Shown one piece after another: positions 19,172 through 28,081 of a stretch of DNA of 64,000 nt. A program made the position numbers and the translations under genes. The notes under the pieces are model-generated. The model saw only the letters and a program-made list of their open reading frames with translations. It did no database searches and was not told the DNA's origin. Positions within the stretch are counted from its first letter, which is position 1. Every line of letters starts with the position of its first letter. The DNA is from Hoeflea sp. YIM 152468 (GTDB lineage Bacteria; Pseudomonadota; Alphaproteobacteria; Rhizobiales; Rhizobiaceae). The DNA lies in contig NZ_JARGET010000038.1 of the NCBI RefSeq assembly GCF_029210485.1, forward strand, positions 310,001 through 374,000. The letters are read 5' to 3'.

Positions 19172-20002
19172 TCAGCGGTTGCCTTGGTGATACCGGACGA
19201 AAGCAAACCGGCTGCCATCGGGTGACCAGCAGGGCACGTTGATGGTGCCCTGGCCGCCAAACAACGCCAGCAATGTGCGAACCGAGCCGTCAGCCAGATC
19301 CAGGAGCCGCAATTCGACATTACGGTCGCGCGGATGACCTTCGGTTCCGGGGTCGTAGCTGAGGTAAAGCACCGAATGGCCGTCGGGACCCGGGTGGGGA
19401 AACCAGTTGACCCGGTGGTCATCGGTCATCTGCTCCGGCGCGCCGCCGCCTGCCGGTATTCGCCACAGTTCCATGCTGCCGCCGCGGTCCGAATTGAACC
19501 AGATCCAGGCGCCATCTGGTGAATAGTCGGGTCCGTCATAGTGGCCGCCCCTGCTGATCAGATGCTGTTCGTCGCCAGCATCGACACCGATCGTGTAGAT
19601 GCCGAACCCACCGTCGCGGCGGCCGACATAGGCGAGCGTCTTGCCGTCAGGCGACCAGCCATGCCACCAGGAAGGAACCTGCCGGGTGACTTGGCGCGGC
19701 GTACCGCCGGTGACCGGCAGAACCCAGATGCAAGAGGCCCCGGTGTCAGTGGAACCACTGATCACCAGCCGGCTGCCATCGGGCGAAATGCCATGATCAT
19801 TGTTGCAGTCAACTGCATGGCCGGTGTCGATCGGTGCCAGCTCCGGCGCATCAAGCGGAACCCGGAACATGCGGCCATCGCCATTGACGATCAGCGATGC
19901 GTTGTCCGGCGTCCAGTTTGGTGCTTCGATGAGGCGCGGGGTGGCCAAAACCTCCTGCACCGCGCCGGTGGCAAGCGCATAGGTACAAAGCTGACTGCGC
20001 AT
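19172..20002 (-). CDS. Intracellular PD40 (TolB-like) beta-propeller protein
   Basis: A 276-residue protein with repeated propeller blades of the WD40-like PD40 type: SPDGSRLVISG, SPDGKTLAYVG, SPDGAWIWFNS, and a last SPDGSRFAFVR. No signal peptide is visible, unlike periplasmic TolB, so it should be cytosolic. It overlaps the GH43 stop by one base (TGATG) and is the last gene of the sugar operon. In oligogalacturonate lyases a similar propeller is catalytic, so an enzymatic or sugar-binding role is possible; function is not known. Confidence 0.75.
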   Translation of the reverse strand: MRSQLCTYALATGAVQEVLATPRLIEAPNWTPDNASLIVNGDGRMFRVPLDAPELAPIDTGHAVDCNNDHGISPDGSRLVISGSTDTGASCIWVLPVTGGTPRQVTRQVPSWWHGWSPDGKTLAYVGRRDGGFGIYTIGVDAGDEQHLISRGGHYDGPDYSPDGAWIWFNSDRGGSMELWRIPAGGGAPEQMTDDHRVNWFPHPGPDGHSVLYLSYDPGTEGHPRDRNVELRLLDLADGSVRTLLALFGGQGTINVPCWSPDGSRFAFVRYHQGNR

Positions 20003-21618
20003 CAGGCCTCGATCGGGATGTAGGCGAAGCGGTCAAAATCCGCCTCTATCGCGCCGCCCGAGGTGTCGAAGGCGGCCATTCCGGTGAACGCGCCGGTGAA
20101 GGAGGCGTGCTCGCTTCGGCCTCCCTCATCGGAAATGACGCTGGCATCGAGCACCGGACCGACGGGTCGCCACTCCTGGGCCGGCAGTCTGTGGAAGAAC
20201 TGCAGCGCCGCGCCATCGATATTCATTGCCAGCTCGACCGCGCCGTCTTCTGGCAAGGCAACAGGCTGTTCGAGCGGGAACTGAAGCTTGCCATCCGGCC
20301 AGTCACCGGGGCAGCTCAGGATGGTCAGCACCCGTCCCATGTCTTCATGCCAGGTCAGCGCCAGATAGTGGAATTTGTAACGGTTGTAATAATGCACCAG
20401 CCCGGCGGCCTGCTGGAAATTGCACGGCGCAAAGCTGACGCTTGTCTCGGCGCGGAATCCCAGATGCTCCTGCCGCCGCGCCACCAGCGCCTGCTCGAAC
20501 CAGCTGCCGATGGATTCGCGCGCATGCAGCCTGAGCGCCGACCCGGTCAGCGAGAAAATCCGTTCCGGTTGCGGCGTGCGGAGCCACTGGAATTCCTCGG
20601 GCAAGGTGTCGCCGGTGAAATCGCGGTGGATGGCCTCGTCCGGCAGCTTGCGGCTCGCCGGATCGGGTGCAGGCACCGCGACATCGGGGACCCGGCCACC
20701 CTGCGCCAACCGCAGCCAGCCATCCTCGCCCCAGACGCATTTCTGAATTGACGTTTCGCGCCCGAGCGGCGAGCGGCGAACGCCCGGCAGGGGCCGCGAG
20801 CACAGATGGGTGTGATAGACTTCGCCCTCCGGGGTCTCGACCATCTGGCCATGGCCGGCGCGTTGCAACACGGCGTCAGGCGCGTCCTTCGAGGTCATCA
20901 GGAAGGTGTCGGGGTGCAATTCATAGGGCCCGGTCAAATCGCGCGAACGGGCCATGGTGACGGCATGATCGTAACCGGTGCCGCCTTCGGCCACGGTGAT
21001 GTAGTACCAGCCGTCGCGCCGGAACAGGTGTGCGCCTTCGACCAGGCCGTGAGAACTGCCGGCAAAGATGTTGACCGGTTCGCCCACCAGCTTGCCGGCC
21101 GCAGCATCATATTCCTGCGCCAGAATGCCTGCGAAGGCCGGATGCTTCGGGCTTCCGCCGACAGAATCCGTGCGGTGGTTCCAGACCATGTTGAGGAACC
21201 ATTTGCGGCCGTCATCATCATGAAACAGCGACGGGTCGAAGCCGGAAGAATTGACATAGACCGGATCGGACCAGGGGCCCGTGATGTCGGGCGCGGTGAC
21301 GATGTAGTTGTGGGCGTCCTTGAAGTTGCCGTCGAGCCGCTTGACGTCGGTGTAGACCAGCCAGAACAATCCGTCGGCATGAGACAGGCACGGCGCCCAG
21401 ATGCCGCAGGAATCGGGGTTGCCGCGCATGTCGAGCTGGCTGGCGCGGGTAAGCGGGCGGCTCACCAGCCGCCAGTTGACCAGATCCGTCGAGTGATGGA
21501 TCTGGACGCCGGGATACCACTCGAAGGTCGAGGTGGCGATGTAATAGTCCGGGCCTGCCCGGCAGATCGAAGGGTCCGGATTGAAACCGGGCAGAATCGG
21601 ATTGATGATCTGGCTCAT
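20002..21618 (-). CDS. Glycoside hydrolase family 43 beta-xylosidase / arabinofuranosidase
   Basis: A 538-residue five-bladed propeller glycosidase with a C-terminal jelly-roll domain (about 330-538), as in GH43 subfamily 11 xylosidases. The inverting triad is visible: base Asp15 (GFNPDPSI), Asp128 (SSGFDPSLF) and acid Glu194 (LVEGAHLF). It has no signal peptide, so it cuts imported oligosaccharides in the cytosol. It overlaps GFA by 4 nt and the PD40 gene by 1 nt, placing it firmly in the operon. Xylosidase is the likeliest activity; arabinofuranosidase activity is a frequent side or alternative activity in this family. Confidence 0.9.
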   Translation of the reverse strand: MSQIINPILPGFNPDPSICRAGPDYYIATSTFEWYPGVQIHHSTDLVNWRLVSRPLTRASQLDMRGNPDSCGIWAPCLSHADGLFWLVYTDVKRLDGNFKDAHNYIVTAPDITGPWSDPVYVNSSGFDPSLFHDDDGRKWFLNMVWNHRTDSVGGSPKHPAFAGILAQEYDAAAGKLVGEPVNIFAGSSHGLVEGAHLFRRDGWYYITVAEGGTGYDHAVTMARSRDLTGPYELHPDTFLMTSKDAPDAVLQRAGHGQMVETPEGEVYHTHLCSRPLPGVRRSPLGRETSIQKCVWGEDGWLRLAQGGRVPDVAVPAPDPASRKLPDEAIHRDFTGDTLPEEFQWLRTPQPERIFSLTGSALRLHARESIGSWFEQALVARRQEHLGFRAETSVSFAPCNFQQAAGLVHYYNRYKFHYLALTWHEDMGRVLTILSCPGDWPDGKLQFPLEQPVALPEDGAVELAMNIDGAALQFFHRLPAQEWRPVGPVLDASVISDEGGRSEHASFTGAFTGMAAFDTSGGAIEADFDRFAYIPIEA

Positions 21619-22034
21619 GGCGCAGCCTCCTGATAGGCGGGCAGCCCGGCAGGCACTGAGTCCCAGGCCTGGCGTGTCCGCGTGAACTGGGCCTTTTGGG
21701 GCGTGAACAAATGCCGGTCATCGAGGCTGCCGGCATAGATCGTGACAAAATCCGGCGCGGCCTCCGGCGTTCCGAACAGCAGGCTGTGGCAATTGGCGCA
21801 GAAGTTCCGGATCGCCCTCAAGCCGCTGCCGCCGGTGACTGTCGACATGACCGTCGGGCCATCCACCGTGAAGCCCGACCTGGCCACGCCCATGATCGGA
21901 ACGTGGCCGGTCCCGGAGGCCTTCTGGCAATCCACGCAATAGCACAACAGACTGAACAGCACCGGGCCACTCGCCTCATAGCGGGTTTGTCCGCACAGGC
22001 AACCGCCCGTTATGCGCATTGCGGCGGCTTTCAT
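21615..22034 (-). CDS. GFA domain protein (zinc, glutathione-dependent formaldehyde-activating family)
   Basis: A 139-residue Mss4-like zinc protein. Cysteine motifs are all present: GCLCGQTRY, the CYCVDCQKASG core and FCANCHS. Family members were named after Gfa, but most have no proven function and may only bind zinc or glutathione. Start 22034 overlaps the aldo/keto reductase stop (ATGA); an inner ATG at 22019 is possible. Its own stop overlaps the GH43 start by 4 nt. Its tight coupling within a sugar operon is unusual. Confidence 0.85.
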   Translation of the reverse strand: MKAAAMRITGGCLCGQTRYEASGPVLFSLLCYCVDCQKASGTGHVPIMGVARSGFTVDGPTVMSTVTGGSGLRAIRNFCANCHSLLFGTPEAAPDFVTIYAGSLDDRHLFTPQKAQFTRTRQAWDSVPAGLPAYQEAAP

Positions 22035-23074
22035 TTTCTCGAGGGCCCCTTCCTCTCGGCGGATGCCGCCCACAGGTTGATGTCGGCGTCACGGGCATAG
22101 GTGTCGATCTCAGCCAGTTCGGCCTCGGTGAAGTCCTGATTGTCGAGCGCGCCGACGCAATCGATGATCTGCTGCGGCTTGCTGGCGCCGATCAGGGCTG
22201 TCGTCACCCGGCCACCGCGCAGCACCCAGGCCAACGCCATCTGCGCCAGCGTCTGGCCGCGGCGCTTGGCAATCTCGTTGAGCGCGCGGATGTTGTCGAG
22301 GTTGCGCTCATTGAGGAAGCCAGCATTGAGCGACTTTTCCTGCGCCGCGCGGCTGTCTTCGGGGATACCATTGAGATACTTGGTGGTCAGCATGCCCTGC
22401 GCCAGCGGCGAGAACACGATCGAACCGATGCCCTCCTGTTCAAGCGTGTCGAGCAGGCCGTCATCCTCGACCCAGCGGTTGATCATCGAATAGCTTGGCT
22501 GATGGATCAGGCACGGGGTGCCGAGCTGCTTGAGAATCGCTGCGGCCTCCTTGGTGCGCTTGGAATTGTAGCTGGAAATCCCGGCATAAAGCGCCCGGCC
22601 CGACCGGACGATGTGATCGAGCGCCATCATGGTTTCTTCCAGCGGCGTATCGGGATCATAACGGTGCGAATAGAAGATATCGACGTAGTCGAGACCCATG
22701 CGCTTGAGGCTCTGGTCACAGCTTGAAACCAGATATTTGCGGCTGCCCCATTCGCCGTAAGGCCCGGGCCACATGCCGTAACCGGCCTTGGACGAAATGA
22801 TCATCTCGTCGCGCAGACCGTGGAAATCGGTCTTGAGGATTTCGCCGAAGGCGGTTTCGGCCGAGCCGGGAGGCGGGCCGTAATTGTTGGCCAGATCGAA
22901 ATGGGTGATGCCCAGATCAAACGCGGTTCGGCACAGTTCACGCTTGAGCTCGTGCGGCGTGTCGCCGCCAAAATTGTGCCACAGGCCGAGCGAGATGGCC
23001 GGCAGCTTGAGCCCTGAGCGGCCGGTGCGGCGATAGCTCATGGTGTCATAACGGTCTGGTGCAGGTGTCCACAT
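22031..23074 (-). CDS. Aldo/keto reductase, YghZ / glyceraldehyde-3-phosphate reductase type
   Basis: A 347-residue NADPH-dependent oxidoreductase of the AKR fold. Marks: GLWHNFGGDTP, catalytic Asp/Tyr region HFDLANNYGPPPGSAE, the Lys in ISSKAGYGMWPGPYG, the His in DYVDIFYSHRYDPDTP and the cofactor end ALIGASKPQQI. The sequence is closest in memory to E. coli YghZ (L-glyceraldehyde-3-phosphate reductase). In this operon it may reduce a sugar or sugar aldehyde released from oligosaccharide. Gap to the upstream oxidoreductase gene is 13 nt. Confidence 0.9.
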   Translation of the reverse strand: MWTPAPDRYDTMSYRRTGRSGLKLPAISLGLWHNFGGDTPHELKRELCRTAFDLGITHFDLANNYGPPPGSAETAFGEILKTDFHGLRDEMIISSKAGYGMWPGPYGEWGSRKYLVSSCDQSLKRMGLDYVDIFYSHRYDPDTPLEETMMALDHIVRSGRALYAGISSYNSKRTKEAAAILKQLGTPCLIHQPSYSMINRWVEDDGLLDTLEQEGIGSIVFSPLAQGMLTTKYLNGIPEDSRAAQEKSLNAGFLNERNLDNIRALNEIAKRRGQTLAQMALAWVLRGGRVTTALIGASKPQQIIDCVGALDNQDFTEAELAEIDTYARDADINLWAASAERKGPSRK

Positions 23075-23087
23075 GTTCGCTTACCTT

Positions 23088-24227
23088 CTATTTCAGGAGT
23101 GCCGCCGCTTGCTCGATTCCAAGCGGGGCTGGCTGCTCGCAACTGGTGGTGGGCCGAACGAATTCGCCGGTTTGCCCAGAATGAAGGATGGCGGTCATGA
23201 CGTCCACCACGTGCAGGGCAAATTCGAGTGAACAGCGGTGCTGCCGCCCGTCAAGAATGGCATTGGCCATGTCGGCCAGACCGGCGGTCCGGTAGTTGGC
23301 CATCATGCCCTGATTGTGCTGTTGATTGGGCACCCCGAGCGGGTGATCCCATGCAGGCAAATCTGCCTTCTCTCCATCTGAACCGATCAGTTCAACCGCG
23401 CCGCCAAAGAAATTCGGATCCGGCACCACCAGGCTGGCCTCGGTGCCGTAAAGCTCCATCGGGCGGTGGCCGTGGGCTTTCACATCCCAACTGGCGCCAA
23501 GGGTGGCGACCGCGCCATTGGCAAATTCAAGGATGGCCTGCACGGTGGTCGGGGTCTCGACCGTGATCATCTCGCCATGGCGCGGCTGGGAGGTGATCAT
23601 CCGCTCCGGGCTGGGGATCGAGCACATGGCGGCAACGCGGGTCACCGGTCCGATCAGTTGCACCAGATTGGAAATGTAATAGGGCCCGAGATCGAGGATC
23701 GGCCCGCCGCCCGGCTTGAAGAAGAAATCCGGATTGGGATGCCAGTGCTCCATGCCGGGGCTCAGCACATGGCAGGTGCCGCCGGTGATGCGCCCGGCAG
23801 CGCCACTTGCAACCAGATGCCGCGCCAGCTGATGCGCCCCCCCGAGGAAGGTATCGGGGGCAGATCCGATGCGGAGCCCCTTGCGCGCGGCCCGTTCGGC
23901 AAGATCGCGGCCCTCTTCAACCGAGAGCACGAAGGGCTTTTCCGAAAAGACATGCTTGCCCGCGTCGAGCACCGCAGCCGAAACGGCATAATGCACGGCA
24001 GGTACCGTGAGGTTGACGACCAGGTCGATATCGGCGGCAGCCAGCAACTCTTCCACGCTTTGCGCGCGGATGCCGTATTCGGCGGCGCGGGCCTTGGCGG
24101 CGTCGGCATTGATGTCAGCGCAGGCGCGAATCTCGATGCCCCTGAACAGAGGCGCCAGCCCGAGATAGGTGGTGGAAATGTTGCCACAGCCGATGATGCC
24201 GACGCCCAGAACCTTCGTCATATCCAT
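23088..24227 (-). CDS. Gfo/Idh/MocA family NAD(P)-dependent oxidoreductase
   Basis: A 379-residue Rossmann-fold sugar or cyclitol dehydrogenase: N-terminal GVGIIGCGNISTTYL binds NAD(P), followed by EKPFVLSVEEGRDL with the conserved EKP lysine, and a C-terminal alpha/beta substrate domain with DLGPYYISNLV. Start 24227 overlaps the preceding stop by one base (TAATG). The enzyme and the TIM-barrel isomerase before it are a common pair in inositol- or sugar-oxidising operons. The exact substrate is unknown. Confidence 0.9.
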   Translation of the reverse strand: MDMTKVLGVGIIGCGNISTTYLGLAPLFRGIEIRACADINADAAKARAAEYGIRAQSVEELLAAADIDLVVNLTVPAVHYAVSAAVLDAGKHVFSEKPFVLSVEEGRDLAERAARKGLRIGSAPDTFLGGAHQLARHLVASGAAGRITGGTCHVLSPGMEHWHPNPDFFFKPGGGPILDLGPYYISNLVQLIGPVTRVAAMCSIPSPERMITSQPRHGEMITVETPTTVQAILEFANGAVATLGASWDVKAHGHRPMELYGTEASLVVPDPNFFGGAVELIGSDGEKADLPAWDHPLGVPNQQHNQGMMANYRTAGLADMANAILDGRQHRCSLEFALHVVDVMTAILHSGQTGEFVRPTTSCEQPAPLGIEQAAALLK

Positions 24228-24979
24228 TACTCCGTGCCGCCGCGGCACCAGTCCAGTGATCGCGAGGCGAACCGGCCGACGTCCGAGGGATTGTCATGTT
24301 CCATGATGAAAAGTGTCGCCGGCGTGCCGGCCTTGAGCTGGGCAAACATGGCTGCCCAGTCAACGGTGCCATAACTGACATCGGCCCATCCGTCCTCGTC
24401 AGCGGCTTCCCCTGCAGGGGCGATATCCTTGACGTGCACCGCGGTGATCCTGCTGCCGAAGCGGTCGATCCAGTCCGCCGCATCGGCGCCACCGCGGATA
24501 ACCCAGGCAATGTCGGCTTCCCATTCGAGTTCGGGAGCCGTTTCAAGCAGGATCTGCATCGGCACGGACCCATCGCCGAGCGGCACGAATTCGAAATCGT
24601 GGTTGTGCCAGCCGAACCCGAAGCCGGCTGCCCGAACTTTCTCGCCGACGGCACTCAGCCGTGCGGCAAATGCCTGCCACCCGGTCTTGTCGGCCGGGCG
24701 CAGATCGGCTGCAATGTTCGGACAGTAGATGCGCTGGATGCCGAGGGCCGAGGCGGTTTCGAAAACCGCCTTGATGTCACCCTCCAGTGCATCAAGCGAG
24801 AAATGCCCCGACGGCATGGCCAGGCCATTCTGGTCCATCAGCTTGCGAAAGCCGGAGGCGTCTTCATAGACACCGCCAAATCCTTCGACATTCCTGTAGC
24901 CCGCGCTGGCGAGCATCGCCAGAACATCGGACCAGGGCTGAAAATTCCGGGCGCTGTAAAGCTGGAATGAGAAATTCAT
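24227..24979 (-). CDS. Sugar phosphate isomerase/epimerase, TIM barrel (AP endonuclease 2-like)
   Basis: A 250-residue xylose-isomerase-like TIM barrel. Typical elements: MNFSFQLYSARNFQPW at the first strand, GFGWHNHDFEFVPLGDG and FIMEHDNPSD carrying metal-ligand acid residues, and DIAWVIRGGADAADWIDRF. Such proteins isomerise or epimerise sugars and keto-sugars with divalent metal. It is coupled to the Gfo/Idh/MocA gene (1-nt overlap) and lies 104 nt after the transporter ATPase gene. The reaction cannot be assigned from sequence. Confidence 0.85.
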   Translation of the reverse strand: MNFSFQLYSARNFQPWSDVLAMLASAGYRNVEGFGGVYEDASGFRKLMDQNGLAMPSGHFSLDALEGDIKAVFETASALGIQRIYCPNIAADLRPADKTGWQAFAARLSAVGEKVRAAGFGFGWHNHDFEFVPLGDGSVPMQILLETAPELEWEADIAWVIRGGADAADWIDRFGSRITAVHVKDIAPAGEAADEDGWADVSYGTVDWAAMFAQLKAGTPATLFIMEHDNPSDVGRFASRSLDWCRGGTE

Positions 24980-25083
24980 CGGTTTGAACTTTCCTGTTTT
25001 TGCAGTGGCTTTGTTTGGTCTTATGCGGCGGTGAGGATGGGCATGCGAATGAGAAAAGCGTGGAGAGTAGAGGTTAAGCGGCC

Positions 25084-26166
25084 TCAGAGCCGCAGCTCGC
25101 TCCGCGCATCGAAAATGGAGGCCTTGGCCGGATCGAAACCGATGCGAATGGACTGACCGGCATGCAGCGGGCTTTGGCCATCGACCCGGAAGCGGAATTC
25201 CTTGCCGTCCAGCACCGCCCAGACCAGCGTATCAGCGCCCATCGGCTCGACAACCTCGATTTCGACGTCGGTGCTGAAGGGTTCATCCGATGCAGCAGTG
25301 CCGCAGCTGACGTGTTCCGGCCTGATCCCGAATATGGCGTGGTTTGGCCTGTCGGCCTGCGCAAAAGGATAGCGCGCCAGCGGGATCTGCGTCGACGCGA
25401 AATTGAAATCCGAATCACCGGCTCCGGAGATTTCACCCTCGATGAAATTCATGCCCGGCGAGCCCATGAAGCCGGCAACATAAAGGTTGACCGGCCGGTT
25501 GTAGATTTCGTGGGGGGTGTCGAGCTGCTGGATGATGCCGTTGCGCATGATGGCGATCCGGTCAGCCAGTGTCAGTGCCTCGATCTGGTCGTGGGTAACA
25601 TACACCATGGTGTTCTTGAGCCGGTGATGCAGGCGCTTGATTTCAACCCGCAGCTCGGCGCGCAGCTTGGCGTCGAGATTGGACAGCGGCTCATCAAACA
25701 GGAACACATCGACATCGCGCACCAGCGCCCGGCCGATGGCGACACGCTGGCGCTGGCCGCCCGACAGCTGCGCCGGCTTGCGCTGCAGAAGCGGCTCGAT
25801 CTGCAACACTTCGGCTGCGCGGGCGATCCGGCTGGCAATTTCGTGCTTCGGCATGCGGGCGTTTTTCAGGCCGAATGCCAGATTTCCCTCGACCGACATC
25901 TGCGGATAAAGCGCATAGGACTGGAACACCATGCCGATGCCGCGTTCACTCGGTTCGGTCCAGGTGACATTGTTGCCACCGATGAAGATCTGGCCATCGG
26001 AGATGTCCAGCAAACCTGCAATGCAGTTGAGCAAGGTCGACTTGCCGCAGCCAGAGGGTCCGAGAAGAACCAGGAACTCGCCTTCGTCAATATCGATATT
26101 GAGCGATTTGAGGACTTCAAGAGATCCGAATTTCAAAGTCAGATCACGGATCGATACACTGGTCAC
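25084..26166 (-). CDS. Sugar ABC transporter ATP-binding protein (UgpC/MsmK type)
   Basis: A 360-residue CUT1 ATPase: Walker A GPSGCGKST (36-44), signature LSGGQRQRVAIGRA, Walker B VFLFDEPLSNLDAKLR, and a C-terminal TOBE/MalK regulatory domain (about 240-360). It powers the importer formed by the two permeases just upstream (5-nt gap) and the binding protein. The operon order binding protein-permease-permease-ATPase is standard. Length is normal. Confidence 0.93.
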   Translation of the reverse strand: MTSVSIRDLTLKFGSLEVLKSLNIDIDEGEFLVLLGPSGCGKSTLLNCIAGLLDISDGQIFIGGNNVTWTEPSERGIGMVFQSYALYPQMSVEGNLAFGLKNARMPKHEIASRIARAAEVLQIEPLLQRKPAQLSGGQRQRVAIGRALVRDVDVFLFDEPLSNLDAKLRAELRVEIKRLHHRLKNTMVYVTHDQIEALTLADRIAIMRNGIIQQLDTPHEIYNRPVNLYVAGFMGSPGMNFIEGEISGAGDSDFNFASTQIPLARYPFAQADRPNHAIFGIRPEHVSCGTAASDEPFSTDVEIEVVEPMGADTLVWAVLDGKEFRFRVDGQSPLHAGQSIRIGFDPAKASIFDARSELRL

Positions 26167-26171
26167 GATTG

Positions 26172-27104
26172 TTACCCTTTCACCGCACCGGCGGCGATGC
26201 CGCGCACGAAAAGTTTCCCGGAAACGAAATAGATGAACAAGGGAACAAGCCCGGTGATGATGGTTGCGGCCATGTTCACATTGTACTCTTTGACGCCCTG
26301 AACCGAGTTGACGATGTTGTTGAGCTGCACGGTCATCGGGTAGACATCGGGCTTGGTGTAGACCACGCCGAACAGGAAGTCGTTCCAGATGCCGGTGATC
26401 TGGATGATGATGGCGACGACGAAGATCGGCAGGCTCATCGGCAACATGATCTTGAAATAGATGCCCCAGAAACCGGCGCCGTCAACGCGCGCGGCCTTGA
26501 ACAACTCCTCGGGTACTGTCGTGAAATAATTGCGGAACAGCAGCGTCAGGATCGGCATGCCGAAGATGGTGTGGACCAGACTGAGGCCCCAGAGGGTGCC
26601 GTAGATTCCAAGCTCCCGCAGCAGGATGACGATCGGGTAGAGCATCACCTGGTAGGGGATGAAGGCGCCGAAGATCAGGATGGTGAAGAAGACGTCGGCC
26701 CCCTTGAAGCGCCAGTTGGCCAGCGCGTAACCATTCACCGAGGCGATGGCGATCGACAGCACCACCGACGGGATAGTGATCCGCACCGAATTCCAGAACC
26801 CGCGCGACAGGCCCTCGCAATTGAGGCCGGTACAAGCGGTCGCCCAGGCCTTGACCCAGGGCTCGAAGGTGATTTCCACCGGCGGGGCAAAGATATTGCC
26901 GAGGCGGATTTCCGGCATGCCCTTGAGCGATGTGACAATCATCACATAAAGCGGCAGCAGGTAGTAGATCGAGACCAGCAGCAAGGTGCCGTAGATGAAG
27001 ACATTGCGCGGCGAGATGGCGCGTTTGGGCTTGCCGCCGCGCGGGCCGTCCACCAGACCCGTGGATGCAACGGGCCGTGTGGCGAGAGTGGTTGCGTCAG
27101 TCAC
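26172..27104 (-). CDS. Carbohydrate ABC transporter permease (MalG type)
   Basis: A 310-residue inner-membrane permease with six predicted helices. The EAA loop that contacts the ATPase is 'VPEELFKAARVDGAGFWGIYFKIMLPM'. The N-terminal tail is basic and cytosolic. It overlaps the MalF-type permease gene by 8 nt, so both are co-translated. It forms the channel heterodimer for sugar import. Confidence 0.92.
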   Translation of the reverse strand: MTDATTLATRPVASTGLVDGPRGGKPKRAISPRNVFIYGTLLLVSIYYLLPLYVMIVTSLKGMPEIRLGNIFAPPVEITFEPWVKAWATACTGLNCEGLSRGFWNSVRITIPSVVLSIAIASVNGYALANWRFKGADVFFTILIFGAFIPYQVMLYPIVILLRELGIYGTLWGLSLVHTIFGMPILTLLFRNYFTTVPEELFKAARVDGAGFWGIYFKIMLPMSLPIFVVAIIIQITGIWNDFLFGVVYTKPDVYPMTVQLNNIVNSVQGVKEYNVNMAATIITGLVPLFIYFVSGKLFVRGIAAGAVKG

Positions 27105-28008
27105 GCTGGCGTCCTCCGAATTCCATGTAGGCCCAGGGGATGAGCACGATGAGAACCGCCAGCAACATCATCGTCGAGCCGGCAAAGCCCTGACCGAGGT
27201 TCTGCGACAGGAACATCGCGTCATAGACATATTTGGCCGGAACTTCCGAGGCGATGCCGGGTCCGCCGGAGGTCTGTGCGACGACGAGATCGTAAAGCTT
27301 GACGATGCCCGAGGCGATGATCACCAGGGTGGTGACGAAGACCGCTCGCATCATCGGAATGACAATGAAGATATAGGTTTTCCAGGCCGGAATGCCGTCG
27401 ACGCGGGCGGCCTTCCAGATATCCTCGTCGATGCCGCGCAGGCCCGCCAGCATCAGGCACATGATCAGGCCAGTGCCCTGCCAGAGGCCGGCGATGAGAA
27501 TGCCGTAGATGACAATTTCCTGGTTGTTGAGCGGATCGAAGGAAAAGCTCTCCCATCCCATCGAGCGGACCACTTTCTGGATGCCGAAATCGGGGTTGAG
27601 GATCCACTGCCAGACCAGGCCCGTGACAATGAATGACAGGGCGAAGGGATAGAGCATGATGGATCGGAATGTGTTTTCGAAGCGGATCTTCTGATCGAGC
27701 AGGGCTGCGAGAACGAAGCCGATCACCAGCGAGAATATCAGCGAGCATATTCCGTAGATCAGCAGGTTTTCGATCGCGATCCCCCACTTGGAGCTCGACC
27801 AGAGACGGTCGTACTGATCAAGACCGATGAAGTTGGCCTTGGGCAGCAATTTCGACTTGGTGAACGAGAAGACGATCGTCCAGATGGTCCCGCCCATGAA
27901 CACCACGACGGCTGTCAGAATCATCGGAATGGCGGCAATCTTGGCTGCCTTGTTGCGAAACAGGCGTATCGGACGCTGCGTGGCCGCGGGCGTGCTGGTC
28001 GTGATCAT
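27097..28008 (-). CDS. Carbohydrate ABC transporter permease (MalF type)
   Basis: A 303-residue permease with six helices and the EAA motif 'DEDIWKAARVDGIPAWKTYIF'. It is the first permease of the CUT1 importer, following the binding protein after a 73-nt gap that holds a strong stem-loop. It overlaps the second permease by 8 nt. The cargo is inferred to be a xyloside or related oligosaccharide from the GH43 gene in the same operon. Confidence 0.92.
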   Translation of the reverse strand: MITTSTPAATQRPIRLFRNKAAKIAAIPMILTAVVVFMGGTIWTIVFSFTKSKLLPKANFIGLDQYDRLWSSSKWGIAIENLLIYGICSLIFSLVIGFVLAALLDQKIRFENTFRSIMLYPFALSFIVTGLVWQWILNPDFGIQKVVRSMGWESFSFDPLNNQEIVIYGILIAGLWQGTGLIMCLMLAGLRGIDEDIWKAARVDGIPAWKTYIFIVIPMMRAVFVTTLVIIASGIVKLYDLVVAQTSGGPGIASEVPAKYVYDAMFLSQNLGQGFAGSTMMLLAVLIVLIPWAYMEFGGRQRD

Positions 28009-28031
28009 CGACGCTCTCCAGGTGACTGATG

Positions 28032-28065
28032 ACCGCCGGCCCTAACTCAGGAACGGGCCGGCGGT
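28032..28065 (-). other. 11-bp stem-loop between binding-protein and permease genes
   Basis: ACCGCCGGCCC and GGGCCGGCGGT form a perfect 11-bp stem with a 12-nt loop in the gap between binding-protein stop and permease start. No T-run follows, so it is unlikely to be a full terminator. By analogy with malE-malF it may protect the upstream mRNA and raise binding-protein yield. Confidence 0.65.
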
Positions 28066-28081
28066 GCGATCAAGGACTTGA

